Assembly: GCA_900155495.1 (NCBI GenBank)
Contig: FTLJ01000472.1
Coordinates: 1 to 64,000, forward strand
Origin: Porogramme epimiltina
Taxonomy: Eukaryota > Basidiomycota > Agaricomycetes > Polyporales > Polyporaceae
Direction of reading: 5' to 3'
DNA length: 64,000 nucleotides
A program made the translations under genes and the position numbers. This document shows, piece by piece, positions 36,706-48,137 of this stretch. Within the stretch, counting starts at the first letter, position 1; each line of letters begins with the position of its first letter. The notes below the pieces were generated by a model. That model saw only the letters and a program-made list of their open reading frames with translations, had not been told where the DNA came from and did not search any database.

Positions 36706-37370
36706 TTAGATCGCAGCGGAACTGGTGGACGGCGCATAGGGATCAGGGGAAGAGACTTGCGGCATTCCAGTCTTCCCAGTCTTCTTCGCCTTTCCTGCAG
36801 CACCAAAGAATGAGGAAGGGACGCCACAGGGGATAGAACCAGATACTTACGGACACGACGCTTCCGCACCGGGACATCCACTGGCTCCCCATCCTCTCCC
36901 TCCGACGTCAACGCAGATCGCCCGCGCGAGGCGGCCAGAGACGTGCACGAGGGGCACGAACATCCATCACACTCCCCACTGTACTCCGCCGCCACAACGC
37001 GCACCATCGACTCCTGGTACTCCTGCCGTAGCTTCGTGACTTCGGCCGAGTACAGCCTTGGCTTCGTCGATGCTGCTGTGGGAGCAGCTGCGGTAGCCGC
37101 GGGGAAAGTGGGAGCGGCCTTGCCTCTAGGCGTGGTCTTTGACTTGGCCTTGGTCTTCGCCTGGCGCGAGGGCATGGGATACTTGTCCATGGCGCGTTCG
37201 AAGGAGACGAGCGCGGCTTGTGCGACGGTGTTCATCTCGTCAGCGGTGGCGATATCGGGCGCATTGGAGGGGAGGATGCACTGGAAGTATGCCGCGAAGA
37301 CGTTGGGGATGATGACATCCTGCCCGCGCTCGATGACGGTCGCGATTGCGCGGTCGATATTGGTGTGCAT
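36706..37370 (-). CDS. Unknown protein, 202 aa, two exons
   Basis: Exon 1 is 37370-36851 and exon 2 is 36794-36706, joined by a 56-nt intron (C|GTAAGT ... CTGCAG|GA). The N-terminal ~65 residues are folded-looking and Ala/Val-rich (IIPNVFAAYFQCILPS). A basic Lys/Ala/Thr/Pro linker follows (residues ~70-100), then a helix (YSAEVTKLRQEYQE) and a Cys cluster CDGCSCPSC near 140, then an Arg/Lys-rich stretch (VPVRKRRVRKAKK) that could be a nuclear localisation signal. I do not recognise a family. The Cys cluster plus basic tail would suit a small nuclear metal-binding protein, but that is a guess. It is single copy in the window. Confidence 0.7.
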
Positions 37371-38708
37371 GTTTCGTATGTGGAGTGGGGTGTGGATGCC
37401 CGTAAAGTCGCGGGAGGATGGATGGGGGTGTAGAGATGTCTGCCCTTCCCGATTTTATAGCGTGATGAAGACAAAGGGGGGTAGATGGTAGAGCTGTCGA
37501 CGGATTCCGAGAGGAGAGATAGACAAAGAGCGTTGCCACGAGGCCGGAGGTGGGAATGTGGTCCAAACCGGGGCCAGAAGGTTGAGAATTCACATCCGCC
37601 ACATATTCGAATATAGGGCCGCTGGGGGCGCCGGAGGAAGTTAGTGGGCATAACCTAGACAATACCAGAGGCAAAAGCTGAGACATCCTCTGAAGGACAG
37701 TGCAAGAAAGCAGGTAGATGCGAGGCATGCAGGATGATTGAGGCGCTAGAGCCCATAGTTCGGGAACAACAAGACACGAGAGGTAGGTTCTTGCGTGATT
37801 GTGGTGGCCTTCGTTGCCGTCATCGCAGTGACAGCCTTAGTAGTCGTTGCAGTAGTGGTGGCCGTCGCGGATGCCGTGTGCAGTGGCCAACTTCAGTCAA
37901 GACATGGGAGGAGGCATTTGGTACAGCTGGGCCCCAATTTCCAAAGCCACCCGTTGCTCGCCGTTGTCCGCCCGGCACCATCACCAAAGAGACAGAACGG
38001 CAAGAGGATCTCACGGGCACGTGACATCAATATCATATATATCATCGTGGCGAGCATATTTTTTATTCTCTGTTCCAGTTCAATTGGCTCGTTGAACGCT
38101 CTCTTCCTCGCTCGCGACGCCTCATTCCCTGGACAGAACATCCCTTTTCCTGGCCTCGTGCCGATCCATGTTACGGCTTGTCTGGCGACTACGTGAAAGA
38201 CAAGCCGAGATTGGAGAAGGACATCCCAACAGGAGCGGAGGGCGAATTCAGGTGTTCAGGCACCTCCTGGGCCGGGGTCACTATTAGAAGGTGGTCGTTG
38301 GACAGATTCATGGGAGGTCAGATTAGTTGCTCTTAGCTTGATTCATGGGAGGACAAATACGTTACTCTCAGCTTGCTCCTGTTGCACGTACGCGTATCTG
38401 TGAATGTTATCTCAGATGCCACAATATACTGTCTCCTTTTCTTTCGATGTTCCGTTCTTCGCCAACCTGTCCTTCCCCCAAGTCATATCCATCAATATAG
38501 ACTCTTTCATACCTTTCACCAAGATTACTGAGCTTTCGGCTTCCCCATGCGGTTACTCCGATTCAGAGACTACGCCGGTCATCAGCGGACCGACGTTCCG
38601 TTGGATCAGAGGTCTCGTGGTATCTTGGAGGGATAATGTGGTGAGCGGGAACACGAACGGCTTTCCTCTCTCTGAAACGATCTTCTCTAGCAGCCCGAAG
38701 ACCTCAGC
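37371..38708. other. Intergenic, no supported gene
   Basis: Divergent interval between the 202-aa gene and the beta-mannosidase. A Val/Ala-rich frame at 37795-38196 lacks a convincing start and looks compositional. A 35-bp direct repeat lies at 38305-38374. Confidence 0.5.
38305..38374. repeat. Tandem 35-bp repeat, two units
   Basis: Units at 38305-38339 and 38340-38374 both begin GATTCATGGGAGG and end CT(T/C)AGCTT; about 29 of 35 positions agree. Located ~330 bases upstream of the beta-mannosidase start. Confidence 0.85.
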
Positions 38709-41700
38709 ATGACTGCGGTGACCTCCCCTATCGCAGAGGGTTGGTCCTGGAAACAACGAGATGCCTCGGTAGCGTCTGTCCTGGGCGAACTTGCAAGTAC
38801 CTGGACAAGCGCAGATAGGATTCCATCGGAGATTCATGTCGAGCTCCTGAAGACGGGATGTATTCCAGATCCTTTTCTGGGGTTCAACGAACATGAGGTG
38901 CAGTGTGAGTATCGCCCAATTTCCTCGTTGCTTTGGCTTCATCTGCAACTCGTAGGGGTCGGAGAGGCGGAATGGTTGTATACTACCAAGTTCGACGTGC
39001 CGATGGAAGAAACAAACTGGAAACACGCTGAGCTGTTATTCGAGGGCTTGGATACCCTTTGCGATGTTTATTTGGTGTGTCCAAACCAGGTCCGCCACCC
39101 CGCATCGCTTCCAACATCATCGTCATAGAACGAAAAGAAGATCTTATATGCGGACAATATGTTTAGGACATGGAAGGTGAGTGGTGGTTTCCTCGAGGAG
39201 GCGTCTTCGCAAATACCGTACGTTAGGTTTCTTTGTCAAGAGACGATCTTCGAAGCTCGCAGAACATGCTCCTCCTACACTTCAAGTCCGCAAAGAAGCT
39301 TGCGCTCGAGTTGGAGGCGAAGTACGGGCGCGTCAGAGCGGGCTCTACAAACCTCGGCCACCCGAGTCGCGTCTACGTCCGCAAGGCTCAATATGGCTGG
39401 CGGTAAGAGCTCCTGTCCTTGTGGCCCTGCGATATGCTGACATTCGTGAGCAGGTGGGATTGGGTATGCATTCGCCTCTGCTCTCCCCGAACGCTCCCTG
39501 CTGACCGTATAGTAGGGTCCTGAGCTTATGACCTGCGGCCCCTACCGCCCCATCTCGCTCATCACCTATACCGCGCGCATCGAGTCAGCGAACACCCGCG
39601 CGTCCGTCTCCGTGGCGCCCGCGCTGTCTCCGGCGTTGAAGGTAGACCTCGCAATCACGGGCGACTTGGCGTCCGTTCGGAAGGCGGAGGTGACTCTCAA
39701 AGATTGGCGGGGGAACCTCGTACGAGCGGAAGAAGTACAGCTCGCTGGTGTTACTGATTTGAAAGACGTCATCAATTGGGATCTGGCCGACAAGGTACAG
39801 TTGTGGTGGCCTGTTGGATATGGGAGGCAGAGGTTGTATACCGTTGATATCTGCCTGTTAGGCGAGGTGAGCGTACTGTGTTCTCTCCGCTTCCCCCTGC
39901 TGACGACGCGTGCACAGGATACAGTAATCTTGGACAAGATAACGAAGCGGATTGGTTTCCGACGTGTGGAACTCGTCCAAGAACCTCTCGAAGAGCCAGA
40001 TAAGCACGGGAAGGGAACGACGTTCTTGTTTGAGGTGAATGGTGTACGGATGTTCATGGGAGGTGCGCATGGGTATCGTTCTCGGGTTCCCTTCGGCTGC
40101 TAACTGCGTATGTAGGATCGAATTGGATCCCAGCACACAACTTCCTCACTCAGCTCACGGAAGATAAGTACCGCGCGTGGCTCACGCTGCTGCGGGATGG
40201 GAACCAGAACATGGTACGGTTGTGGGGTGGAGGCATATATGAACCCGACATCTTTTACGATGTTTGTGATGGTATGAGCGTTTCCTTTGGAGTCTTTATG
40301 TGTCGCTTACGCGCTATCGTAGAGCTTGGAATATTGGTCTGGCAGGATTTTCAATTTGCCTGCGGCGTATACCCCGGGAACGATGAGTTTGTGAAGAGCG
40401 TGCGAGCGGAGGCGGTAGACAACGTCAAACGTCTGCGCCACCATCCTTCGATCGCAATCTTCTGCGGCAACAACGAAGGTGCCCGCTCTTCTTATGCGGT
40501 ATCTCTACCTCGCTAACGTCATATACAGATTACCAGATGGTATTACAATGGGGAGGTGCGTCGTTCGGTCCCCCCATTGTCGCCAAAGTGCTTACCCGCC
40601 TTTAGATGTCGCTGAGCTGCCTGCCCGCGTTCTATACGAAGACGTGCTCCCATCAGTGGTTTCCGCCCTCTGCGACCCACCCATCCCGTACCACCGCGGC
40701 TCGCCATACGGCGGTGAAGGCTGGAACACCGCGGATCCAACCATCGGCGACGTTCACCAGTGGGACATCTGGGGTGGCAAGGAGTGGCCGTGGCAGCAGT
40801 ACCCATTCCTCGGTGGCCGGTTTGTCAGGTACGCTTCCGACTTATCACACACCAAACCCCGCACTGACTGGTGTTTCCCTACCATGTAGCGAATTCGGCA
40901 TACCATCCTACCCGGACGTAAAGACCATCGATTACTGGCTAGACGGGGACACACAGCAGCGCTGGGCGCAGTCGAAGCTCATGGCGCAGCACGACCGTGC
41001 TGGTGCGCACGAGCGCCGCTTTGCAATCGTCATGAACGAGAATCTGCGCCTCACGAGCGACCTGGAGGCGTGAGTACATATCAGACGCGGTCACGGCCCG
41101 GACATTTGTGCTGACAGATGGGCGGTGACAGGCACGTCTACAATACCCAGCTCATCCAGTCTGAGGCTGTTGGCCTTGCGTACCGGGCGTGGCGACGGGA
41201 GTGGAGGGGCAAGGGGAAGCAATACGTGCGTGGCCGTCGCTCGCCGGACCTACCTTCGTTCATATCGCTCACCGGATCTTGTTTCAGACTGCGGGTGTCC
41301 TTGTGTGGCAGCTGAACGACTGTTGGCCTGTCATCTCTTGGGCCATCGCTGACTTCTTCGTGAGCACGTCTCCTCGGGTCCGTTCGTTGCTTCGATACTA
41401 ATGTGATGTGGCGTCATCCATAGCTGCGCGCGAAGCCAATATACTACACCATCGCCCGGGAGCTTAACTCAGTCTCAGTAGGGATGTTGAGAACGGTGGG
41501 CCATCGACGTTAAGAACGTCCTCAAGCCACTCATCTCGTCCACAGGTGACGCAAAACCGAGAGAACGATCGACCGAAACAGGTACGCTACTTGCGTGCCC
41601 TTATCTTGCCACTCTCCTCACTGCCTTCGCAGTTCTACGAGTTTGGTGCCTTCCGCTCAATCTCCGCCACACTTGACATCTGGGGAACAAACAGCTCGCT

Positions 41701-42238
41701 CGTTCCGGTCCCGGTCCGGCTCGAGCTCAGCTTCATCGACCTCAACTCTCCTTGGACAGCCTTCCAGACGCTCGATGTAACCCTCCTTCCGAACCAGACG
41801 ACCGAGCTACTCTCCCTGCGCGTCCCAGGCCCACCTCCCCCAAGCGCTAACACGGTGGATCCCTCGCACTCGGTCGTCGCGTCCGCGCGGCTCGTCGACG
41901 CCGGCTCAGACGTCGTCCTGGCACGTGCCGCGGACTGGCCGCAACCATTCCGCCTGCTCGATGTGCCTGACCCCGGGCTGGATGTGCGCGTCGATGCCGA
42001 GGCGGAGACGCTCACGGTGGACGTCGCCAAGCCCGCGAAGTGCGTGTTCTTCACCGTCGACGAGGTCGGGGAGGGTGCGCTCGGGCGGGACGAAGGGGTC
42101 AAGTGGAGCGACAATGCGCTCGACGTGTTTCCGGGCGACCCGCAGGTGCTGCGGATACAAGGACTGAAGGGGAAGCGGGCGCGGATCCGGGTGGCGCACC
42201 TGGGGTGTGAGAAGGGGAAGGTAGTGTACGAGCAATGA
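38709..42238 (+). CDS. mndB: GH2 beta-mannosidase, B type (888 aa, 17 exons)
   Basis: Exons: 38709-38904, 38956-39074, 39129-39176, 39227-39402, 39454-39463 (10 nt), 39516-39866, 39918-40062, 40116-40271, 40323-40478, 40529-40555, 40606-40828, 40890-41069, 41132-41225, 41288-41359, 41424-41495, 41546-41581, 41633-42238 (2667 nt, every phase agrees). No signal peptide is seen, fitting the intracellular MndB type. Hallmarks in order: EAEWLYTTKFDVP, LYADNMFRTW, YGWRWDWGPELMTCGP, VQLWWPVGYG, GSNWIPAHNF, MVRLWGGGIYEPD, the acid/base motif CGNNE (Glu452), the nucleophile motif SEFGIPSYP (Glu537) and VLVWQLNDCWPVISWA. It hydrolyses terminal beta-1,4-mannosyl residues from mannan fragments and N-glycans. 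The 10-nt exon encodes the WDW of the conserved RWDWGP motif. Confidence 0.94.
39454..39463 (+). other. 10-nt microexon of the beta-mannosidase
   Basis: GTGGGATTGG between GAGCAG and GTATGC; with the CG of the previous exon it gives Arg-Trp-Asp-Trp. Omitting it breaks the frame. Confidence 0.88.
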
Positions 42239-42749
42239 ACGCTCAGAGTGGAGGTACGTGTATATGTAATGAAGCACGACGGTCGGCCAGAACACATTGT
42301 CTCACGTAGTACATTCAGAAGTATCTCTGTCCATGCCGTGTCGTTAGATCCATCTCGCCGCGTCTGGAGTGAAGATATCAAGTATTTTCTTCAGCCTCGA
42401 GGCCGGTCGATCCGACGAGACTCGGGCATCAGAGACTGTTGCACAACACCATCCTGGCCCGGAGCTAGGTCGCGTCATAAACCGCGTAGGACTAGCATCA
42501 AAGAAGAGTAGGGTAAAAGAAGCCGCCTTCGGACGAACTAGAAATGTGTATCACGTGTGTAATCACATAATCACTAGAACGGTGCCTCGGGCATGGTGGG
42601 CGCCCAGGCCGATTTCCCCGCGGCAAGAACATGGAAACAACGCCCCAGGATGACGCATCCCACTCCCCAAGACGCGAATGTTTATCTAGGCCTGGAGATC
42701 AATCCGAAGCGATGGACATCTGCCCCTTCCCTTTCACCCCCTTCTAGCG
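42239..42749. other. Intergenic between beta-mannosidase and MFS carrier
   Basis: No gene seen. It contains ATCACGTGTG near 42551. Confidence 0.5.
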
Positions 42750-44374
42750 ATGGACGATGTCGAACCTAAAACCTCTTCCCCCGAGGATTTGATATCGACG
42801 AAAGACGATGCCAAGACTTCGACACGAGCGGCGAGTACAGAGAGCGCAGAAGGCGCCATTTCTGCACCGTCGCCTCCTCGGATAGATGGAGGGTCGAAGG
42901 CCTGGCTCACCCTCGCCGGCACCTTCATCGCGCTGTTCTGTGGCTTCGGTCAGATGAGTGCGTTTGGGACCTTCCAGACTTACTACGCCGACCACCAGCT
43001 GCGCGACCTTCCTGCATCTACAATCTCTTGGATTGGGTCCGTCGCGTTTTGGATGTTCTTTTTCTCTGTAAGGTCGTCTCTCCCGCAGTCTGTAGTAGGC
43101 GTTCCGCTCACGTGTAGTCCCATCTTCTAGGGCGGGTTCGTCGGCCGCTTGTTTGACGCTTTTGGCCCTCGGATCATCATGCTTCCTGGGAGCGTACTTC
43201 TTTGCTTCTCCATTATGATGACCAGCCTGGCCAAAGAGTATTATCAATTCATGCTCACCCAGGGGGTCCTATTTGGAGGTTCTATGAGTTTGATGTGAGC
43301 GTTACGTTCATCGTTCATTCTGTGGTTGCTCAATACATGCACCAGTTTCTTCCCCTCCCTCGCAGCGCTCTCCACACATTTCAATAAGCGTAGAGGCACT
43401 GCGATCGGCATTGCCTTTGCGGGCGCAGGTTTTGGTCCGTGCTTTCTCTCCAGGCTTGTTGGTTACTCTTCCTCACGTTGTTGCAGGTGGTGTGGTATAT
43501 CCCATCATGTTCCAGCACCTCTTCGCCCAGGTAGGCTACGCCTGGACCGTCAGGATCAACGGCTTCCTGTCTCTTTTCCTCGCACTTTTCTCCACCGCGG
43601 CGGTTACGAGCACTCGGAAGCACGGCCGTACAGGAGCACCTATATTCAACACAAAGACTTTCCGTGATGTCAACTTTATGGTCTATTGTCTAGCCTGCAT
43701 GTGCGTCGGTATAGGTGGGTCATTCGATGTATCCACCAACCCCACACTCACAACTCTTCCCAGGCATATTCATCCCATTCTTCTACCTGGCAGACTACGC
43801 TGAAGATCATGGTATCCCGCAAAGCACCGCCTTCTACATCCTCTCCGCGATCAACGCCGGGAGCATCCTCGGGCGTGTGGGCCCCCCGCTCGCCTCGGAC
43901 GTCGTCGGGCGGTTCAACATGACCATCCCCGCGGCGTGGCTCATGGGCGTCTCCGCGCTGCTGTTCTGGAACTTCGCGACGACGCTCGTGCAGATCGTGT
44001 GGTTCGCGATATTCTGGGGCGTGTTCTCGGGCACGTTCATCGCGCTGATGATCCCGTGTGTGGGCGAGATGTCAGAGCTGCACGAGATCGGGGTCCGGAT
44101 AGGCTTGCTGTACAGCATCATATCCTTCGGGTGAGTGCTGGCGCCCCGGTGGTGCCTTGGTGTTCGCACGCGAATCGCGGAGTGGCTGACGATGTCTGTT
44201 TTTGATGGGCACAGGACGCTCTCGGGAGCCCCTGCCGCCGGCGCGTTGCTCAGAGACGAACATGGCTCATACAGGGGCGCCATCGGTCTGTGCGGTGCCG
44301 CGTCTTTCGTTGGTGGGTTCTTGGTGATGTGGGTTCGGTTTCGCCTGAACCCGCGCCTTTGGGCGAAGGTTTGA
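42750..44374 (+). CDS. MFS carrier, monocarboxylate-transporter type (441 aa, six exons)
   Basis: Exons 42750-43067, 43131-43294, 43346-43434, 43487-43714, 43764-44130 and 44215-44374 (1326 nt, phases agree). A hydrophilic, Ser/Thr/Glu/Lys-rich N-terminus of ~48 residues precedes about twelve hydrophobic segments. The segment-1 region (GGSKAWLTLAGTFIALFCGFG), the FGTFQTYY stretch, the short loop GRLFDAFGPR between segments 2 and 3 and HFNKRRGTAIGIAFAG match fungal MCT-like carriers (Mch/Esbp6 group). Fungal members carry small organic acids, riboflavin or unknown solutes, so the substrate cannot be named. It lies in tandem 511 bases downstream of the beta-mannosidase, a hint but not proof of shared regulation. 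Copper, siderophore and sugar-porter signatures are absent. Confidence 0.88.
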
Positions 44375-44522
44375 GCTGGCCAGCGGGGTTTAGGAACCCA
44401 TAAGCCGGCCACCGTAGTTTACTAATGTTCTTGATCGGATATATACTAAAACATTGACTACCCTACATATAAGTGCCCAACGAAGATGTCCCTGGAACCA
44501 CAACAAGAATCGACACCAAGCC

Positions 44523-45830
44523 TCAAAACTCTGTCATGTCGCTCTCCGTACGTGGGACGGAGGGCGGGCGTGCGAGCGAGGGAGCCGGCGTCCGGGTTGC
44601 GCGCGGCGTCTCGATGCTGCTCCGCTGACTCCACGAGCTGGTCGAGCTTATTGACGAACTGCGGCGTTGAGGCCTAGGCGGCGTCACAGTGTTGACGGCG
44701 ATCTCCTCCAGTTTCACAGTTTTCTGAGTAAGGGAGCTATCCTCTCTGTGCACGCTGTGTCGCGATGAGTGGGTGGAGCTCGTCCTCGCAGGCGACGCCG
44801 TGCGCGGCTGGGCGAGCCAGGCTGCTGGTACATGTGTGCGCGATTCCATGTACGGACCTGCAAAGGGGCCGTCATTCCGGGTGTCTGGGGCGTAGCGATC
44901 AAGAAGGACGCACCCTCCTCTGTGCTCTCTCGCCGTGGTTGTTTCTTTGCAGGGCGAAGAAAGAACGGGTGGAACTTATTCTTATCTGGCGTGTTTCTCC
45001 CAGCGGCAGCATCTCCTGGCAAGTGCCGCGCGCCCGGACGCATGCGGGTCAACAAGGGGCATCGCTGCGATCGGCGCAGTCACGCACCATCATCGTACCC
45101 TCCGACCTGCGCGTACCGACCCTGCCGCTTTCTCCGCAGAAACAGCTCCAGCGCCAACACGACGAGCGCGATCAACGCCAATCCCCCGAGCACGCCGCCT
45201 ACGATCGCCCCTACGGGCGCCTTAGCCTTGGATGCAGCTGCCACCTGTGTGGAGGTCGCGGTCGCCGAGCTACCAGAGGTGTGCGTGGTGACCGAGTCGG
45301 GCTCTGAGCTTACGAGACTCCCCGACACACTCCCGACGATCAGCTGAGGGAGCTCGCTCGGATGGATGACGAAGTCCTTGAGGAAGAAAGGTGCGTCGTC
45401 GGAGGCGGAGAGGACGTCACAGTGGATGGTGTGGTTGCCCTTCGAGATGTTGCTGTTGTATATGATCCGCCAGTCGAGCCACACGTCGTCGTCAGACTCG
45501 GGCGCGGGCTGGTTCGCCTCTTCGGTGCCATCCACAGTGCAGCGGACGTCTGGAATGCTGTCTTGCGACCACAGGTATGCCCACAGTTCGACCCCCACAC
45601 CTGGGAAGTGGGTTAGTGAAAGTTGATGAAGGTCTCCTCCACAGTCCTAGGTAGTACTGCTACTCACCACTGAACATCAACGACACGGAGAGGTCGTCCT
45701 GACGAGCAACATGGACCGAAGAGGAGGTATGCGCCGTAGAGGAGATTGTTTCTGGTGACCAGCTGCCATTGTACAGGATAGCGTAGTTGTTGCTCCACAC
45801 AGTAATGACGGCCGAATTGCTGTTGTCCAT
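44523..45830 (-). CDS. Single-pass membrane protein with Ser-rich cytosolic tail (372 aa)
   Basis: Minus-strand exons in transcript order: 45830-45668, 45600-45088, 45015-44858, 44807-44523 (1119 nt, in frame). The N-terminal ~180 residues contain two beta-rich stretches with N-glycosylation sequons (NGS, NHT) and end in a Ser/Thr stalk (SGSSATATSTQ). A transmembrane helix at about 183-210 (GAIVGGVLGGLALIALVV) is followed by RRKR and a Ser/Thr/Pro/Arg-rich tail of ~155 residues. This layout is common among uncharacterised basidiomycete surface proteins and resembles wall-sensor architecture (Mid2/Wsc-like stalk, helix and tail) without their Cys domains. The first ATG gives no signal peptide, so an upstream exon is probably missing; a Leu-rich frame with another ATG lies near 45931. 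It is tail to tail with the MFS gene. Confidence 0.72.
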
Positions 45831-48137
45831 GGTGCAAGGGTAGGGGGAGACGGGGCAGCGGTGAGGAGGGGAAGCAGAACCCGCCAACGGCGAGGAGCAG
45901 GTTTTGAGTCTAGCGTCGAGATGGTCTCCATAACACTGACTACGCACCTGTCCCGGCCTCCCTTGAGAAGCTTCTGAAGGCCGAGTGGGGACCTTCGCTA
46001 GGTACGGGGAGCACGCGTGGGCTCGCCGACATCAGCGGCTGTGCAATTGGACAGATAGATGTCGCTCACCGACCACAACCTGTGTGAGATTGACTTATGT
46101 CACCTATACAAGCAAAAATTCCTCTCCACTGCTTCTGATGAGCTAGTAGACTTCCTCTTCCTTGAAGCCGGATGCAATTGGCAGCGATTTCGCGGCATTG
46201 GAATGCCGGCTTACATACCCACATTCGCCGTCTGCGGAATCACGACAGCCTTGAGTCCATTCACGCGGGTATCCAAGGCCGCACAGGGGAGAGCACTGAT
46301 TATGGTCAACGACGGATATCAAGGGAAGCAAGGGCGGACTACTTACATATGTGCTATGTACGAGATATGTGATGTCATGGCAGTACCGCTCTGGAGGCGG
46401 CTATGTCAGCCTCGCGGGTTGGGAACGACACGACCTATAACCCGCGGCACTCACTCAGACCTAACCCTGAGTCGGTAGATCCTGCATTCTCTGAACTGGG
46501 AAGGATTGTTACGTTTTGACCCTTCCCAGCTAGGCCGATTTGAGGAGCAAGGAATGTTGAAGGGGAGTGAGGCGTCGATCAGGACAACCTCTGGGCGCTT
46601 TTGCTCCTGTCTGTTTTTGTCTTCATCGTCTTGGCACCACTGCGCGCGGTTTTACCTCTGCACTCGTCTATCATCTCATTCTGATAATCTTCGCCGGAAA
46701 CATTACTGGAAAATGCCCTGAATTGGAGCTGAATGTACCTAGGCCCCGCCTTTCGACTTCAACAAGCGCATACAGTACCAGCGCAACTGTAAACGGGCAC
46801 CATGCGCGGGCGGCACCACCACATGAGAAGCTGAAGACCCGGAAATGCATTTTGGTCAGGTCAGAAAAGTAAAGTCGGAGATACCTATGCGTATACGTTC
46901 CTCAGGTGTGAGGTGCGGCAGTGATAGTAAAGCATGTGAGTTAAGTTCGTCATAGTCCTGCCTACGTCGACTGTCCTCTATGTCTTCGGCTGCTCACGCG
47001 GCCAATGTAGGTCCGCCCCAGCCGCCGAATAGCTTGAACGCCATGCAATAGGTTCATCATCCCTCCTTCCCTCATGGTCAGCGTGGTATTCTCCAGACTC
47101 CAGTGCGTTTGTCGTCGTGCGTGTAGTTGCCCCCTATTGAAGTTCACTCTCCCCTCACCTCAGGTTGCAAACTATCCTCTCCGTGCCATCTGAGCACTTC
47201 TTGGACGGGCGACGACGCAAGCTCGTATATCATGCGCAAGCGCGGGACTAACGGAGTCTGTTGAGCCGACTAGGGGTGTGTTGAGGGAGTGAGCCCGTAG
47301 CAGCGTGGAAGCTGGAGAGGTCGCAGCTGGCGATAGTCTGCCGGAGGTTTGGGGCATTGAAGGATGGTAAAACGATTCTGCTCTATGGGATGAGAAGTGC
47401 TATTCGGTGAGCATGCATGGTTTATCTGGAACTTGTCGATATCAATATACCGTACGCTTTGTACATATGTTTCGTGCCGGTGACCCTATTCACCACGTTC
47501 GCGAAACAACGGTCTTTCCCGGTACGGTTCGCCGTATGAGATGGATAATGGTTTCTACACTGCATTGGAAGCTTCGGGCTTGTTGACCGTGCAGGAAGAT
47601 GGTCTAGGCCACATACGGAGGATATACCGAGTGGGTCATACGTCTCTTGTCCGCTTCCAGTCCCATGACTGATGTATGGTGCGACTGTCTCCTACATGTA
47701 GTCATCCCCACAAGGTCCGCGGGATCGCGTACAAGGGAGGACCCTCCTGAGAGCGGGAAGCTGGTACATCCGGAACCTCTAGGGCTTCCCGGTGGCCAGA
47801 CCGATACCAGGTTCTGTGCTAACCTTAAGCGTTTCCCACATTGATCGCAGGGGTTGGGGTAGCCTGAGGCGTACCCAGGTCCTGCAGTATTGAGCCGTGA
47901 CCGTCTGAAGCAGCTCACATTGGCGATTGAGTTGATGCCCAGGGCTACTCTTGCACAACCCACGAGGACTTATGCTCTCATTTCGGACGTACCTCCGGTT
48001 GACGAACACATGGTCGTTCCCGTCGGAGAGAGTGCCGGACGTGCCGTCACTAGGCCTCACGGGTTCCTTCTGGTAGAAGGGGGTATAAAAGGCTGAACGT
48101 GCTGGAAATAAGGTGAACAAAGGCTTCATGAATCATT
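45831..48137. other. Intergenic, no supported gene
   Basis: About 2.3 kb. The longest plus frame, at 46059-46478, encodes 139 residues without a motif or splice pattern and I do not support it. The right end holds the TATA box of the first beta-galactosidase. Confidence 0.5.
48084..48090 (+). promoter_or_regulatory. TATA box of beta-galactosidase 1
   Basis: TATAAAA 54 bases before the start codon. Similar boxes stand 48, 75 and 60 bases before the other three genes. Confidence 0.7.

Noticed and set aside
37795..38196. Val/Ala-rich frame resembling a signal peptide plus membrane protein
   Set aside because: It has no ATG start of its own, and the hydrophobic run comes from a GT/GC-rich simple sequence.
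39219..39241. 23-nt intron with strong GTACGT donor in the beta-mannosidase
   Set aside because: Too short to splice; the 50-nt intron 39177-39226 keeps phase and gives a better protein.
46059..46478. 139-codon plus-strand frame
   Set aside because: No recognisable motif, no flanking exon signals, composition like its non-coding surroundings.
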